In this document: piece after piece, positions 1 through 8,113 of the stretch | Position numbering within the stretch: the first letter of the stretch is position 1 | How the letters are laid out: every line of letters begins with the position of its first letter | Assembly: GCF_017676385.1 (NCBI RefSeq) | Contig: NZ_JAFFZN010000032.1 | Span: 33,394-97,393, forward strand | DNA length: 64,000 nucleotides | Origin: Streptomyces spirodelae | GTDB taxonomy: Bacteria; Actinomycetota; Actinomycetes; Streptomycetales; Streptomycetaceae | Direction: 5' to 3' | Made by a program: the position numbers and the translations under genes | The notes under the pieces: model-generated | What the model saw: the letters and a program-made list of their open reading frames with translations, nothing else | What the model was told of the DNA's origin: nothing | The model's database searches: none

Positions 1-27
1 CGCGCACCCCTACCACCACTGACGAGA

Positions 28-63
28 GCGCCCCGGCCTACCTCTTCAACCCGGCCGGGGCGC
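28..63. terminator. GC-rich stem-loop before the first gene
   Basis: Arms GCGCCCCGGCC (28-38) and GGCCGGGGCGC (53-63) are perfectly complementary around a 14-nt loop. There is no clear T-run. It ends 16 nt before the ribosome binding site of the gene at 97, so it probably terminates or insulates an upstream transcript that lies outside the window. Confidence 0.5.
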
Positions 64-96
64 CCTCCACACCCTCTCGAAGGGAGTACCACCATC

Positions 97-1374
97 ATGA
101 CCGATACCGACCCGCCCGCAGCCAAGAAGCTCTCCACGGGCCAGATTTGGGTGCTGGTGGCGGCCGCCGTGCCCATGGTCGCCTTCGGCGTCCTGGGCGG
201 CGCGGGCACCTACAGCAACATCATCACCGTCTTCCACCGGTCCGCCACCGCACTCGGTGTGGTGGCCGGCGGTGAGGGCGCCACCCTCGTGCTGGCGCTG
301 GTGATGGTCGGGCTGACAATGCTCGGCCAGTCCGTACCCGCCGCAGTGCGCATCGGCCTGTGGGCCCTGCCCATGGTCGCCTCCGGTACCGGCGTCGCTG
401 TCGCCCGCTCGGCCACCGAGGCTGTCGTCTACGCCATGACCCCGATGGCGATGTGCGTCTCGGCCGAGGGGCTCGGGCTGCTGGCCCGCCGGATCGTCAT
501 CTACTCCACCGGCGTCGACATGGAGGCCCGCCGCCGCAACGCGGCCACCGTGCAGAAGCTGGCCGTCCAGCGGGCCCTGGCCGCCGGCCACCCGGAGGAG
601 AGGGCCCGCAAGAAGGCCCGCAAGAAGGTGTGGCGCATCGCGAAGAAGGTCGGCGTCGGAGACACCGACCTCGGCGCGACCCTGGTAGAGGTCCAGCGGA
701 CACGGATGACCCAGGGCGCCGACACGGCGCTGGAGAGCATGTTCGCCCCCGCCGTGACGGCCCCCGGCACACCGGCCCTCCCGCCCGGCACCTGCCGTGA
801 CGGCGACGGCACGGCAGGCGTCACACCCGCAGCCCTGGAGCGCGGGGCCGACACGGCCACCGTGACGGCCCCGGCACACCGGAACGCCCCCGGCACAGGA
901 GGCGGCACGGGCGCGGCGTGGGGAGTCACGCAGGTCAACCGGCCTGGCGGCACGGCAGCCGTCGCACCCGGCGGCACGCTGCCCGTGAAGGGTCACACCC
1001 CCGGCACGGGCTCGTGCGTCACGAACACCGACGCGCCCGAGGAAGCGTCACACGGCGCGCGTGCCGAGACGCTCGCCGGGCTCGCCGCCGTGGCGGGCGT
1101 GCCCACGCCCGTGACGGGCGTGCAGCTGTCCGACACGCAACTGGCGGTCGTCCTGCGGCACATGCGGCACGGGGAGGACCCGCCCCGCTCCTACCGGCAG
1201 GCCGTCGGCTGCTTCCGCGACGAGGGCTTCGTCGGCAGCGAGAAGCGGCTGCGCAAAACGTGGGGCGCGCTGATGTCCGAGGAGGAGGAAGCCACCGCCG
1301 ACACGCGGGACGAGGGCCAGGAGGACGAGGACAGCGAGCAGGACGACGACGCGCAGGAGCCCCACAGGCCCTGA
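97..1374 (+). CDS. Membrane protein of the transfer region (Spd-like), 425 aa
   Basis: The N-terminal 130 residues hold about four hydrophobic segments (around residues 18-38, 45-70, 80-100 and 108-128). A basic helical stretch rich in Arg, Lys and Ala follows (about 140-175), then a long low-complexity tail of repeated Val-Thr/Pro-Gly-Thr units (about 205-330). The C-terminus is a soluble segment ending in an acidic run. ATG 97 is preceded by GAAGGGAG (79-86). Streptomyces conjugative plasmids commonly encode such membrane proteins beside traB, where they act in intramycelial spread (Spd proteins). The role here is inferred from position and topology. The tail is encoded by DNA unusually rich in GTGAC/GTCAC, so this stretch may also serve as a DNA site. 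Confidence 0.75.
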   Translation: MTDTDPPAAKKLSTGQIWVLVAAAVPMVAFGVLGGAGTYSNIITVFHRSATALGVVAGGEGATLVLALVMVGLTMLGQSVPAAVRIGLWALPMVASGTGVAVARSATEAVVYAMTPMAMCVSAEGLGLLARRIVIYSTGVDMEARRRNAATVQKLAVQRALAAGHPEERARKKARKKVWRIAKKVGVGDTDLGATLVEVQRTRMTQGADTALESMFAPAVTAPGTPALPPGTCRDGDGTAGVTPAALERGADTATVTAPAHRNAPGTGGGTGAAWGVTQVNRPGGTAAVAPGGTLPVKGHTPGTGSCVTNTDAPEEASHGARAETLAGLAAVAGVPTPVTGVQLSDTQLAVVLRHMRHGEDPPRSYRQAVGCFRDEGFVGSEKRLRKTWGALMSEEEEATADTRDEGQEDEDSEQDDDAQEPHRP

Positions 1375-1400
1375 CCGCCCGCGTCCGGCACACATCAGTG

Positions 1401-1431
1401 ACGGCCAGCCCGCGATCTGCGGGCTGGCCGT
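1401..1431 (+). terminator. Stem-loop after the first gene
   Basis: Perfect 13-bp arms (1401-1413 and 1419-1431, ACGGCCAGCCCGC with its complement) enclose a 5-nt loop and are followed by TTGC. The hairpin lies 27 nt after the stop codon at 1374, which fits a Streptomyces-type terminator without a long U-tract. Confidence 0.6.
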
Positions 1432-1586
1432 TGCTGCGACTGCCGGAAGCAGCACCTATGCAGTCGATTTCCGCAGCGCAGACCCGGTGCGTGACCCGGC
1501 GAGCGGCATGTTCCGCAGATCCGGCGAGCAGACCCGGCGAGCACTGCCCGACCACCCACACCGCTCCTGGAGGAGGAAAAGCGCAG

Positions 1587-1856
1587 GTGAACGAGGGAAA
1601 GCCCAGCCCGTGGGAGCAGGCGCCGGAGCGCCGTAAGAAGCTGGCGCACAAGCGGGCCGAGCGGCTGGCGCGGCGGGCCGAGTACTGGGGCAAGCGCCTG
1701 GAGGCGGCCCGCCAGCTCGGCCCGGAGGCGGTCGCGTCGCTCACGTTCGACCGGGTCCGCGGCGACTTCGACCGGCTGGACGGCGAGCGTCGCGAGCGCG
1801 CCTACACGGCTCTCGCGCAGGCCCTCGACGCGGTCCGTGAGGCGCACGCGGAGTGA
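1587..1856 (+). CDS. Small charged helical protein, 89 aa
   Basis: Not assigned to a family. The GTG start at 1587 is chosen because AGGAGGAAAA (1571-1580) lies 6 nt upstream; the frame stays open further upstream but has no signal there. The protein is rich in Arg, Glu and Ala and predicted almost wholly helical. It begins MNEGKPSPWEQ and contains RRKKLAHKRAERLARRAEYW, with no membrane segment and no cysteines. Its place between two transfer-region membrane proteins suggests an accessory role in conjugation or copy control, but nothing in the sequence proves it. Confidence 0.7.
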   Translation: MNEGKPSPWEQAPERRKKLAHKRAERLARRAEYWGKRLEAARQLGPEAVASLTFDRVRGDFDRLDGERRERAYTALAQALDAVREAHAE

Positions 1857-1864
1857 CCGCCTGG

Positions 1865-1910
1865 CTGTGACGGGAGCTGTGACAGGCCCTGTGACAGCGG
1901 GCTGTGACAG
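1865..1910. repeat. Four tandem CTGTGAC(A/G)G repeats
   Basis: Copies begin at 1865, 1877, 1889 and 1902, so the spacing is 12, 12 and 13 bp. They lie in the gap between the stop at 1856 and the gene at 2026. The near-helical spacing suggests a cooperative protein-binding site, for example an operator or a TraB recognition (clt-like) site. The same GTGAC core is scattered through the preceding 1.1 kb. Confidence 0.6.
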
Positions 1911-2025
1911 CCGGAACCGGTCCGACCCGTGCCCGCATGCGCAAGCGCGTACGTGCGCGCGCGAGGCTACGCCGCTCGATAACTCTCCGTCAACACAATC
2001 CTGTTGGGGAAGGACACCAATTCTC

Positions 2026-2493
2026 ATGATCGAAGCAACGGTCAGCGCCGCCGCGGGCGGCGCCTGCGCCGGTTCCGCCGCGCTCCTCTACTACGCGGAG
2101 AAGCTGCCCGGCCTGAAGAAGGCCACCAACAAACTGCACACCGACCGGGCCCAGGCCCTGCTGATCGCCACCGCGTCGGCCGCGATGGTCGCCACCCCCG
2201 CGGGCGCCTGGTGGAACGAGAAGGTCAACGCCCTCAACGACTGGGCTATCGGCCTGGTCGGCGAGTGGACCGGACTGGCCATCACCGGGGTCCCGGCACT
2301 GTTCGTGACGCTGATGTTCGCCAACGACCTGATCACCAGGAAGGTCGAGAACCGCACCCGGATCCTGGGTGCGGTCCTGCCGGTGCTGGCCGCCACCATC
2401 CCCGGCCCGGTCGGCTCCGGTATCCAAAGCGTCCTGGGCTGGGTGGTCTCCACCGTCGGCACGCTGGTCGCCGGCGCCTTCGGCATGGCCTGA
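2026..2493 (+). CDS. Small multi-pass membrane protein, 155 aa
   Basis: The protein has hydrophobic segments near residues 5-22, 42-62, 78-98 and 110-155, the last very rich in Gly and Val. The ATG at 2026 follows GGGGAAGGACACC, a weak but usable Shine-Dalgarno region. It is followed 17 nt later by a second membrane-anchored gene at 2511 and is probably co-transcribed with it. Small hydrophobic proteins like this sit beside traB in Streptomyces plasmids and are thought to help plasmid spread through septa. I do not recognise a named family. Confidence 0.75.
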   Translation: MIEATVSAAAGGACAGSAALLYYAEKLPGLKKATNKLHTDRAQALLIATASAAMVATPAGAWWNEKVNALNDWAIGLVGEWTGLAITGVPALFVTLMFANDLITRKVENRTRILGAVLPVLAATIPGPVGSGIQSVLGWVVSTVGTLVAGAFGMA

Positions 2494-2510
2494 GCAGAAG
2501 GGAGCGAGTC

Positions 2511-3785
2511 GTGATCGAGCTCCTGGTCCTCGCGGCCATCGCCTACGCCGGAGCCCGCGGTGTGGAGTCGCTGGCGGGCACCGCCGACCGGCGCCACGCC
2601 AGCAAGGACGCCGAGAAGACCGTCGCGAAGGTCGCCGCCAGCGGCCCGAGCGGCGGCAGCCGCACGGCGAAGAAGCCGCCCGGGCCCACCGAGCCGGGCG
2701 GCACCTTCAGCGCTGCCTCCCCCCGCTCCGCGCAGCTGGGCGGGAAGGCGGCGGTGCCGCTCGCGGTCATCACCGAGACCGGCGCCACCATGTGGAAGGC
2801 CACGCTGGAGGGCTACCGCGAGCGGTGGCCTGAGATCCGCGAGGAGCGGCGCAAGGCGATGGCCGACCGCGCGGCCAAGCGGAAGGCCGACAAGGAAGCG
2901 GCCGCAGCGAAGAAGAAGGCGGAGGCTGCGGCCAAGGCCGGGCCCCCGCCTCCCTACCCGCCCCCGCCCACCGAACCGCCCAAGACCACCGGCACCGAGA
3001 CCGACAAGGACGACAGCGCCGACGCCGGCACCACTGCGGCCGGAGGGGACAAGGACGGTAAGGAACCCAAGGACGGGGAGGACACGGCCGCCTCCGCACC
3101 GCCCAGTCCGTCGAGCCCGGATGAGAAGCGGGCCGAGGCCGCCGAGGCCCGCGCCTCCGAAGCCGAGAGGAAGACCGAAGCGGCGCGGCGGGCCGCAGAG
3201 GAGGAAGTCCGTCGCGCCGCCACCGAGAAGGTCCTGGCCGCGCAGAAAGCCGAACGCGAGGCCAAAGAGCGGGCGGCCGCAGCCGAGAAGCGCGCCGCCG
3301 AGGCGGAGAAGAAGGCCGCCGACACGCTCCCCGATGCCGGGCGCCGCCACCTGAGCGTGGTGCCCTCCCCCGCACAGAACGGAGACCCCATGTCCTCACC
3401 GTCCACGGTCATTCCGGAGATCCGCACCCTGGATGGGCTGATGAACGCCCTGACCCTCACGCAGGCGATGTGCGCGATGCGCGCCGAGGAGGCCGAGGCC
3501 ATCGCCGCCGACGACCTGAGCTTGTCCAACCGGCTCGACCAGATCGAGTCCGAGTCGGGCGACCTCGAGGTCGATGACGGAACCCGCGGGGAGATCGACG
3601 CCCTGCGCGAGTCCATTCACGCCCAGTCCCAGTCCGCCGCCCAGTACGGCACTGTTGCCAAGGACGCCGGAGATTTCGCCGTCGCCGTGGCGGCCGCCGC
3701 CTACAAGTCGCACGGCGGTATCGCCGAGGCCGTCCAGTCCTCCCCGATCGACTCGGCGGCCCAGGCGGGCTACTACAACCAGTGA
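2511..3785 (+). CDS. Membrane-anchored coiled-coil transfer protein (SpdB-like), 424 aa
   Basis: GTG 2511 follows GAAGGGAGCG. An N-terminal hydrophobic helix (residues 1-18) anchors the protein. The middle is a long Ala/Lys/Glu-rich coiled coil (about 95-145 and 205-285) broken by a Pro-rich stretch (about 145-160) and an acidic low-complexity linker. The last 131 residues (from Met294) form a separate helical domain ending in an HGGIAEAV motif and a Tyr-Tyr near the C-terminus. That domain is related to the C-terminal half of the next gene. An internal ATG at 3390 carries its own GGAGAC upstream sequence, so the C-terminal domain might also be made alone. The stop overlaps the next start (GTGA at 3782-3785), implying translational coupling. 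The SpdB resemblance rests on architecture and position. Confidence 0.75.
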   Translation: MIELLVLAAIAYAGARGVESLAGTADRRHASKDAEKTVAKVAASGPSGGSRTAKKPPGPTEPGGTFSAASPRSAQLGGKAAVPLAVITETGATMWKATLEGYRERWPEIREERRKAMADRAAKRKADKEAAAAKKKAEAAAKAGPPPPYPPPPTEPPKTTGTETDKDDSADAGTTAAGGDKDGKEPKDGEDTAASAPPSPSSPDEKRAEAAEARASEAERKTEAARRAAEEEVRRAATEKVLAAQKAEREAKERAAAAEKRAAEAEKKAADTLPDAGRRHLSVVPSPAQNGDPMSSPSTVIPEIRTLDGLMNALTLTQAMCAMRAEEAEAIAADDLSLSNRLDQIESESGDLEVDDGTRGEIDALRESIHAQSQSAAQYGTVAKDAGDFAVAVAAAAYKSHGGIAEAVQSSPIDSAAQAGYYNQ

Positions 3786-4630
3786 CCGGCCCGCTCACCA
3801 TCGGCAGCCGGGTGCGCTACCACGGCTCCCACCAGCAGCTCCACGGACGTGAGTTCACGCTGCTGGCCTGCCACGGAGACTGCCCCGGCTGCCAGGACCA
3901 GGACCCAGACGAGGAGGCCCCCGGCCGGTACTTCCGGCTGGAGGACCCGGACAGCGGCCAGGGCCTCGCCCACGTGAGAGCCGCCAGCATCACCCCGCTC
4001 CCGCACACCTGGCCGCAGGACGCTGTCGCGATCACCATCGGCGGCTACCACTACCGGGCCTCCCACACCGAGTACGGCGGCAGCTCCGGGGCGCGCGTCG
4101 TGCACTTCCACACCGCCGACGGCGGCACCGGCCGTACCTTCTGCCGCCTGCCCGACGGCCCCACACCCCCAATCCGCCTCCTGGACGCGGCCGCGCGCCG
4201 CCGGACAGGAGCACCCGCCAACGAGAGGACATCACCGACGATGGCCATCACCAAGATCCCCGACGTGATCAATCACAGGGCCCTGCTGGATGCGCTCAAC
4301 TCCATCCGCGCGGAGGTCGAGTCCCGCCAGGAGGACGTCGACAACCTCGCCGCCTGGTCCGGCGAGATGGCCGAGCGCATGAGGGGCATCGCCGAGGAGC
4401 TGCAGGCCCTCAACGTCGACAGCTACACCGTCGGCAACATGGCGATGCTCGGTGACCTGATCGACGGCCAGGCGGCGGCCGCCGACCGGTACAAGAACGC
4501 CACCGACACCTCCGTCACCCAGGCCGAGACCGCGGCGCGTACCGCGCACCGCAACCACGGCCGTATCCAGGACGCCGTCGACGACTCCGACGTGCCCATG
4601 GCCAACGCCCCCTTCTACAGCGCCGAGTAG
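3782..4630 (+). CDS. Two-part transfer-region protein with C-terminal HGxIxxAV domain, 282 aa
   Basis: The gene starts at GTG 3782, overlapping the previous stop. Residues 1-150 look like a small soluble domain with several His and Cys (HGDCPGCQ near residue 35). From Met154 (ATG 4241, with GAGAGGAC upstream) a helical domain of 129 residues resembles the tail of the preceding protein: both contain HGxIxxAVxxS and end with an aromatic pair. The frame is continuous, so this is either a genuine fusion or two proteins from one frame by internal initiation. Function is unknown. Position inside the transfer operon just before traB suggests a conjugation accessory. Confidence 0.65.
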   Translation: MTGPLTIGSRVRYHGSHQQLHGREFTLLACHGDCPGCQDQDPDEEAPGRYFRLEDPDSGQGLAHVRAASITPLPHTWPQDAVAITIGGYHYRASHTEYGGSSGARVVHFHTADGGTGRTFCRLPDGPTPPIRLLDAAARRRTGAPANERTSPTMAITKIPDVINHRALLDALNSIRAEVESRQEDVDNLAAWSGEMAERMRGIAEELQALNVDSYTVGNMAMLGDLIDGQAAAADRYKNATDTSVTQAETAARTAHRNHGRIQDAVDDSDVPMANAPFYSAE

Positions 4631-4653
4631 CCGCACCCGCAGCACCGGCCACC

Positions 4654-4682
4654 CCGGGCCCCGCCGATCCGGCGGGGCCCGG
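4654..4682 (+). terminator. Strong GC hairpin before traB
   Basis: CCGGGCCCCGCCG (4654-4666) and its exact complement (4670-4682) enclose a 3-nt loop, followed by GTTGTTG. It lies 24 nt after the stop at 4630 and about 120 nt before the translocase start, so it may end the upstream operon and make traB depend on its own promoter. Confidence 0.6.
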
Positions 4683-4799
4683 CCCGTTGTTGCCCAGACA
4701 CCCCCGGCCCGGTGCGCGAGCATCGCGCCCGGGGGTGGTGGGGAGCACCGGACCCACGCCCCGTACCTCCACCACCCCGAGCATGAAAGGGACACTGCC

Positions 4800-6863
4800 G
4801 TGCGCGCCCCGAAGAACCCCTCCCCCCAGTACACCGACCTGGCCGCGTTCGTCGCCGCCCAGACCAATCCGGCCCTGGCCCAGGCCGCGGCCGGGAAGAA
4901 GAACTCCCGCACCCTCAAGCAGTGGGCGTGGGCCAACCGCGGCAAGCTCACCATCGCCGCGACCGCCGCCAGCATGGGCCCGGCAGGAGAGCTGCTGTCG
5001 GCCACCGGCGACGGCTGGAAGACCGCCCTGACCCTTGGCGCGGCCTCGGCCGCGGCCGCCGGCGGCTGGGGCTGGGTACCCGGCCTGGTCAAGTACAAGG
5101 GCGTGTGGCGTCCTGCCCGCACCCTGCCGTCCGAAGCCGACCGGTACATCGGCCTGTCCATGCCGGTCACCGGCTCCGGCCTGCTGGCCACCATGGCCGC
5201 GGTCGGCGGCCCCGAGTGGGGCGACAACCCCTGGTGGGGCTTCTCCCTGGCCTGGTCCCTCGGCTACGGCGCCTGGGCATGGAAGCGGTGGGGCAGCCGC
5301 CCCGAGGCCCGGGCGCCGGAGCTGGCCCAGCAGATGCTCGACTGGATCGAGTACGCCGCCGTGGCCGACGGCCCCTACCCCAAGAGCAAGCTCGTCTCCC
5401 CCATCGCCAACCGCGACGGCGGCTGGTCGGCGGAGATCCACGTGCCCCGCGGCAAAAGCTTCAAGATCCAGGCGCTGGACGATGTGCTCTCCGCCCTCGG
5501 CATCGACGACCCCGACCTGGTCGCACTGGAGAAGACCGCTCCCCGCAAGGGCCGCATCACCGTCTTCACCGAGAACCCCCTGAAGAAGGGCACCCTCTTC
5601 GGCGACAGCCACGTCCTCGACCCTGAGACGGGGCTGGCGCCGATCGGCGTCTACTACGACGGGGAGCCCGCCCACTACCGGTTCTTCCAGCCCGGGTCCG
5701 GCGCCGTGCACTCCTTCGTCACCGGCACCACCGGCTCCGGCAAGTCCCGGCTGCTGGACGCACTGCTGGGCATCGAGCGCCGCTCCCCGCTGGTGTGCTC
5801 GATCGTCATCGACCCGCAGGCCGGGCTGTCGCTGCCGGACTGGCCCGACGGCGTCGCTGTCTTCGCCCCCGGCAACGAGCTGGGCATCGTCGCCCTGCGC
5901 GCCGTCAAGGCGATCATGAAGGAGCGCGGGCAGCGCTACAACCGCATGAAGTGGACCGACGAGAAAGGCCGCACCCGCGTGGGCCGCGCCTTCTTCGTCC
6001 CCGGCGAGCCCGACCCGCTCCTCTCGCTGACCCTGGACGAGGCTCACGACCTGCTCACCGACCCCGACTACGGCGAGGAAGCCGTCAAAATCATCGGGGA
6101 CCTGGTCAAGGAGGCCCGGAAGGTCGGCATCAAAATCCGCTTGGCCAACCAGTCCCCCAACGCCTCCGAGCTGGGCGGCGAGACCCTCATCCGCGACCTG
6201 CTCCAGGGCGGCAACAACGCCGTCCTGCGCTCCGGCTCCCGCGCCACCGGCAAACGCGCCGCCGGCACCGCCCTCGGCGACATCGACCCCGGCGCCATCC
6301 CCAAGGAATTCAACGACGGCACAGGCACCGGCGGCCTGGGCTACCTCGCCGGACCCGACAACCGCGCCGCCATGTGGCGCGCCCCCTACGTCGAAGACCC
6401 CTACGGCCTCGCCCACGAAGGCGAGACCACCGGCATCGAGCAGGCCACCATCGACGCCCTGCCCATCCTCCGCCACGTCCTCGAAGAGCACGCCCTGATG
6501 CTGCGCCTGCGCAACGCCGGCGAGCAGTACACCTACGACCCCGGCCGTTTCACCGGCACCGGCACCCCGGCCCCGGCGAGGGCAGCCAAGGCGGCTGCGC
6601 CGTCCATGGAGAAGGTTCCCGCCGCCGTGGAGCCGGAAGGCCCCAGCCTGTCGGACACCGCACGGAAGATCGTCGCGTTCCTGCACAAGCACGGTAAGCC
6701 CGCACCCCCGGCGATCATCGCCAAGTCGCTGAAGCTGACCGGCCCGCAGGTACGCACAGCCCTCAAACGCATGAAGGACGACCCCACCGTGCCGGTCGTC
6801 AACATCGGCCACGGCGCCTGGATCCACGAGGACCACGCCAGCGACTACATGGCCGCCGCCTGA
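4800..6863 (+). CDS. traB: FtsK/SpoIIIE-type conjugal DNA translocase (TraB-like), 687 aa
   Basis: This is the main transfer protein: a hexameric ATPase that moves double-stranded plasmid DNA between mycelial cells. GTG 4800 follows GAAAGGGA. Two or three hydrophobic segments lie at about residues 55-100 and 120-160. The Walker A motif GTTGSGKS is at residues 309-316 and the Walker B LTLDEAHDLL near 410-419. The C-terminal 75 residues form a winged helix (SDTARKIVAFLHKHGKP onward), which in TraB proteins recognises the 8-bp clt repeats. Length is within the usual range for Streptomyces Tra proteins. A duplicated fragment of its ATPase core appears in the next gene. Both key ATPase motifs are intact. 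Confidence 0.92.
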   Translation: MRAPKNPSPQYTDLAAFVAAQTNPALAQAAAGKKNSRTLKQWAWANRGKLTIAATAASMGPAGELLSATGDGWKTALTLGAASAAAAGGWGWVPGLVKYKGVWRPARTLPSEADRYIGLSMPVTGSGLLATMAAVGGPEWGDNPWWGFSLAWSLGYGAWAWKRWGSRPEARAPELAQQMLDWIEYAAVADGPYPKSKLVSPIANRDGGWSAEIHVPRGKSFKIQALDDVLSALGIDDPDLVALEKTAPRKGRITVFTENPLKKGTLFGDSHVLDPETGLAPIGVYYDGEPAHYRFFQPGSGAVHSFVTGTTGSGKSRLLDALLGIERRSPLVCSIVIDPQAGLSLPDWPDGVAVFAPGNELGIVALRAVKAIMKERGQRYNRMKWTDEKGRTRVGRAFFVPGEPDPLLSLTLDEAHDLLTDPDYGEEAVKIIGDLVKEARKVGIKIRLANQSPNASELGGETLIRDLLQGGNNAVLRSGSRATGKRAAGTALGDIDPGAIPKEFNDGTGTGGLGYLAGPDNRAAMWRAPYVEDPYGLAHEGETTGIEQATIDALPILRHVLEEHALMLRLRNAGEQYTYDPGRFTGTGTPAPARAAKAAAPSMEKVPAAVEPEGPSLSDTARKIVAFLHKHGKPAPPAIIAKSLKLTGPQVRTALKRMKDDPTVPVVNIGHGAWIHEDHASDYMAAA

Positions 6864-6884
6864 TCCACTCACCAAGGAGAACCC

Positions 6885-7538
6885 ATGAACGACGCAACCG
6901 GCGCAATGACGATGCTGGCCGCCGCGCGGGACGTCATCAACCAGCGCTCCCAGACCCCTCTCGACCCCGCGCCCGCCATCCACCTCCATCTGGACGAGGC
7001 CAACACCGTGCTCGCCGACGCGCCGCCCGCTGTCGAGCAGCTGCTCCAGGACGTGCTGCGGCGCGGCCGGGCCAACAACGTCCGTCTCACGCTCGAAGAC
7101 GAGTCCGAGCTGGGCGGCGGCCACGAGGACGCCGAGACCATCCGCTACACCTCCGACGTCGTCGCCGTCACCGACGACGGACACGTCCTGCTGATCGAGC
7201 GCGACTGGCCTCCCTACGAAGGCCAATGGGCGCTGCCCGGCGGCCACGTCGACCCCGGCGAGACCAGCCGCGCGGCCGCCGCCCGCGAACTGGCCGAGGA
7301 GACCGGCGTGCAGGTGGACCCCGCCAACCTGACCGCGCTGGGCCTGTGGGACGCCCCCGGCCGCGACCCGCGCGGCCGGTACGTCACCGCCGCCTACCTC
7401 GCCCACATCCCCGCCGACACAACCATCGTGGCCGGCGACGACGCACGCACCGCCCGCTGGTGGCCCCTGCAGGACCTGCCGGAGCTGGCGTTCGACCACG
7501 CCGAAATCCTCGCCGCGCTCCCCTCCCGGCCCCAGTAG
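6885..7538 (+). CDS. Nudix hydrolase fused to a TraB ATPase-core fragment, 217 aa
   Basis: ATG 6885 follows AAGGAGAACCC. Residues about 75-217 are a Nudix domain with a complete Nudix box (GHVDPGE, then RELAEETGV), so hydrolysis of a nucleoside diphosphate-linked substrate is plausible; the substrate is not predictable. Residues about 10-70 are not part of a Nudix fold. They resemble the Walker B region of TraB (here HLHLDEANTVLAD then RRGRANNVRLTL, in TraB LTLDEAHDLLTD then EARKVGIKIRLA) and lack any Walker A. The gene sits 22 nt after traB. It is therefore probably a chimera between a broken traB copy and a Nudix gene. A stand-alone paralogue of the Nudix part lies at 16209-16622. Confidence 0.85.
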   Translation: MNDATGAMTMLAAARDVINQRSQTPLDPAPAIHLHLDEANTVLADAPPAVEQLLQDVLRRGRANNVRLTLEDESELGGGHEDAETIRYTSDVVAVTDDGHVLLIERDWPPYEGQWALPGGHVDPGETSRAAAARELAEETGVQVDPANLTALGLWDAPGRDPRGRYVTAAYLAHIPADTTIVAGDDARTARWWPLQDLPELAFDHAEILAALPSRPQ

Positions 7539-7556
7539 CCGCACGCCCGTCTTCTC

Positions 7557-7593
7557 CGTCAGGCCGGTCCCGTCCACCGGGACCGGCCTGACG
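7557..7593 (+). terminator. Terminator hairpin after the Nudix gene
   Basis: Perfect 15-bp stem (7557-7571, CGTCAGGCCGGTCCC, with 7579-7593) and a 7-nt loop, starting 19 nt after the stop at 7538. Confidence 0.65.
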
Positions 7594-7668
7594 CACGCTC
7601 ACCCACCCCGCAACCCGGGGGCGGGCTTTATCCACCCGCCCCCGGTTCATCGGCAGAAGGGCACACCG

Positions 7669-8028
7669 ATGGGAAACATGCACTACGAGATCTACCGCGA
7701 CGGCGAGCGGCTCGACGCCGGATACGGCGTCGAGGCCGTGTGTGAGGAGACCGGCTGCCAGGAGCAGATCGACCGCGGCCTGGCCTACCTGTGCGGCAGC
7801 ACACCGGGCGGCGACGAATACGGCTGCGGCCGCTACTACTGCGGCAAGCACCTCTACCTCGGCTCCGGCGCCCCGGTCTCCTCCGGGCTGTGCCTGCGCT
7901 ACGACGCCCGCTACACGGCCGAGCACCCCGACCCGCTGGAGCTGTCACCCGACGCCATGGTCGTCGAGTACGCCACAACCACACCCGGCCTCCTCTCCCA
8001 CGGCGTCACCGACCGCCGCAGCACATAG
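7669..8028 (+). CDS. Cysteine-rich small protein, 119 aa
   Basis: ATG 7669 follows AGAAGGGCAC; an in-frame ATG at 7678 is an alternative start. Two cysteine clusters (CEETGCQE near residue 25, and CGSTP then GCGRYYCGKH near 45-62) suggest a small metal-binding fold. There is no membrane segment. I do not recognise a named family. It stands between two hairpins (7557-7593 and 8046-8086) and so is probably a single-gene transcription unit inside the transfer region. Confidence 0.7.
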   Translation: MGNMHYEIYRDGERLDAGYGVEAVCEETGCQEQIDRGLAYLCGSTPGGDEYGCGRYYCGKHLYLGSGAPVSSGLCLRYDARYTAEHPDPLELSPDAMVVEYATTTPGLLSHGVTDRRST

Positions 8029-8045
8029 CCCCACCCACACACCGC

Positions 8046-8086
8046 AGCCGAGACCGGCCCCTGAAGAAGAGGGGCCGGTCTCGGCT
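8046..8086 (+). terminator. 17-bp perfect stem-loop
   Basis: AGCCGAGACCGGCCCCT (8046-8062) is exactly complementary to 8070-8086, with loop GAAGAAG. It lies 18 nt after the stop at 8028 and only 28 nt before the next start, so it probably separates the two genes transcriptionally. Confidence 0.7.
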
Positions 8087-8113
8087 GTCCGGACCGACTC
8101 CTTGGAGCGCCCG

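Noticed and set aside
1865..1910. Tandem repeats considered as a CRISPR array
   Set aside because: Repeat units are 9-10 bp with 2-4 bp between them, far too short for repeats and spacers, and no cas genes are present.
4515..7577. A 1020-codon minus-strand open frame opposite traB
   Set aside because: It is the antisense shadow of GC-biased traB and the Nudix gene: Gly/Val/Arg-rich, no ribosome binding site, no domain.
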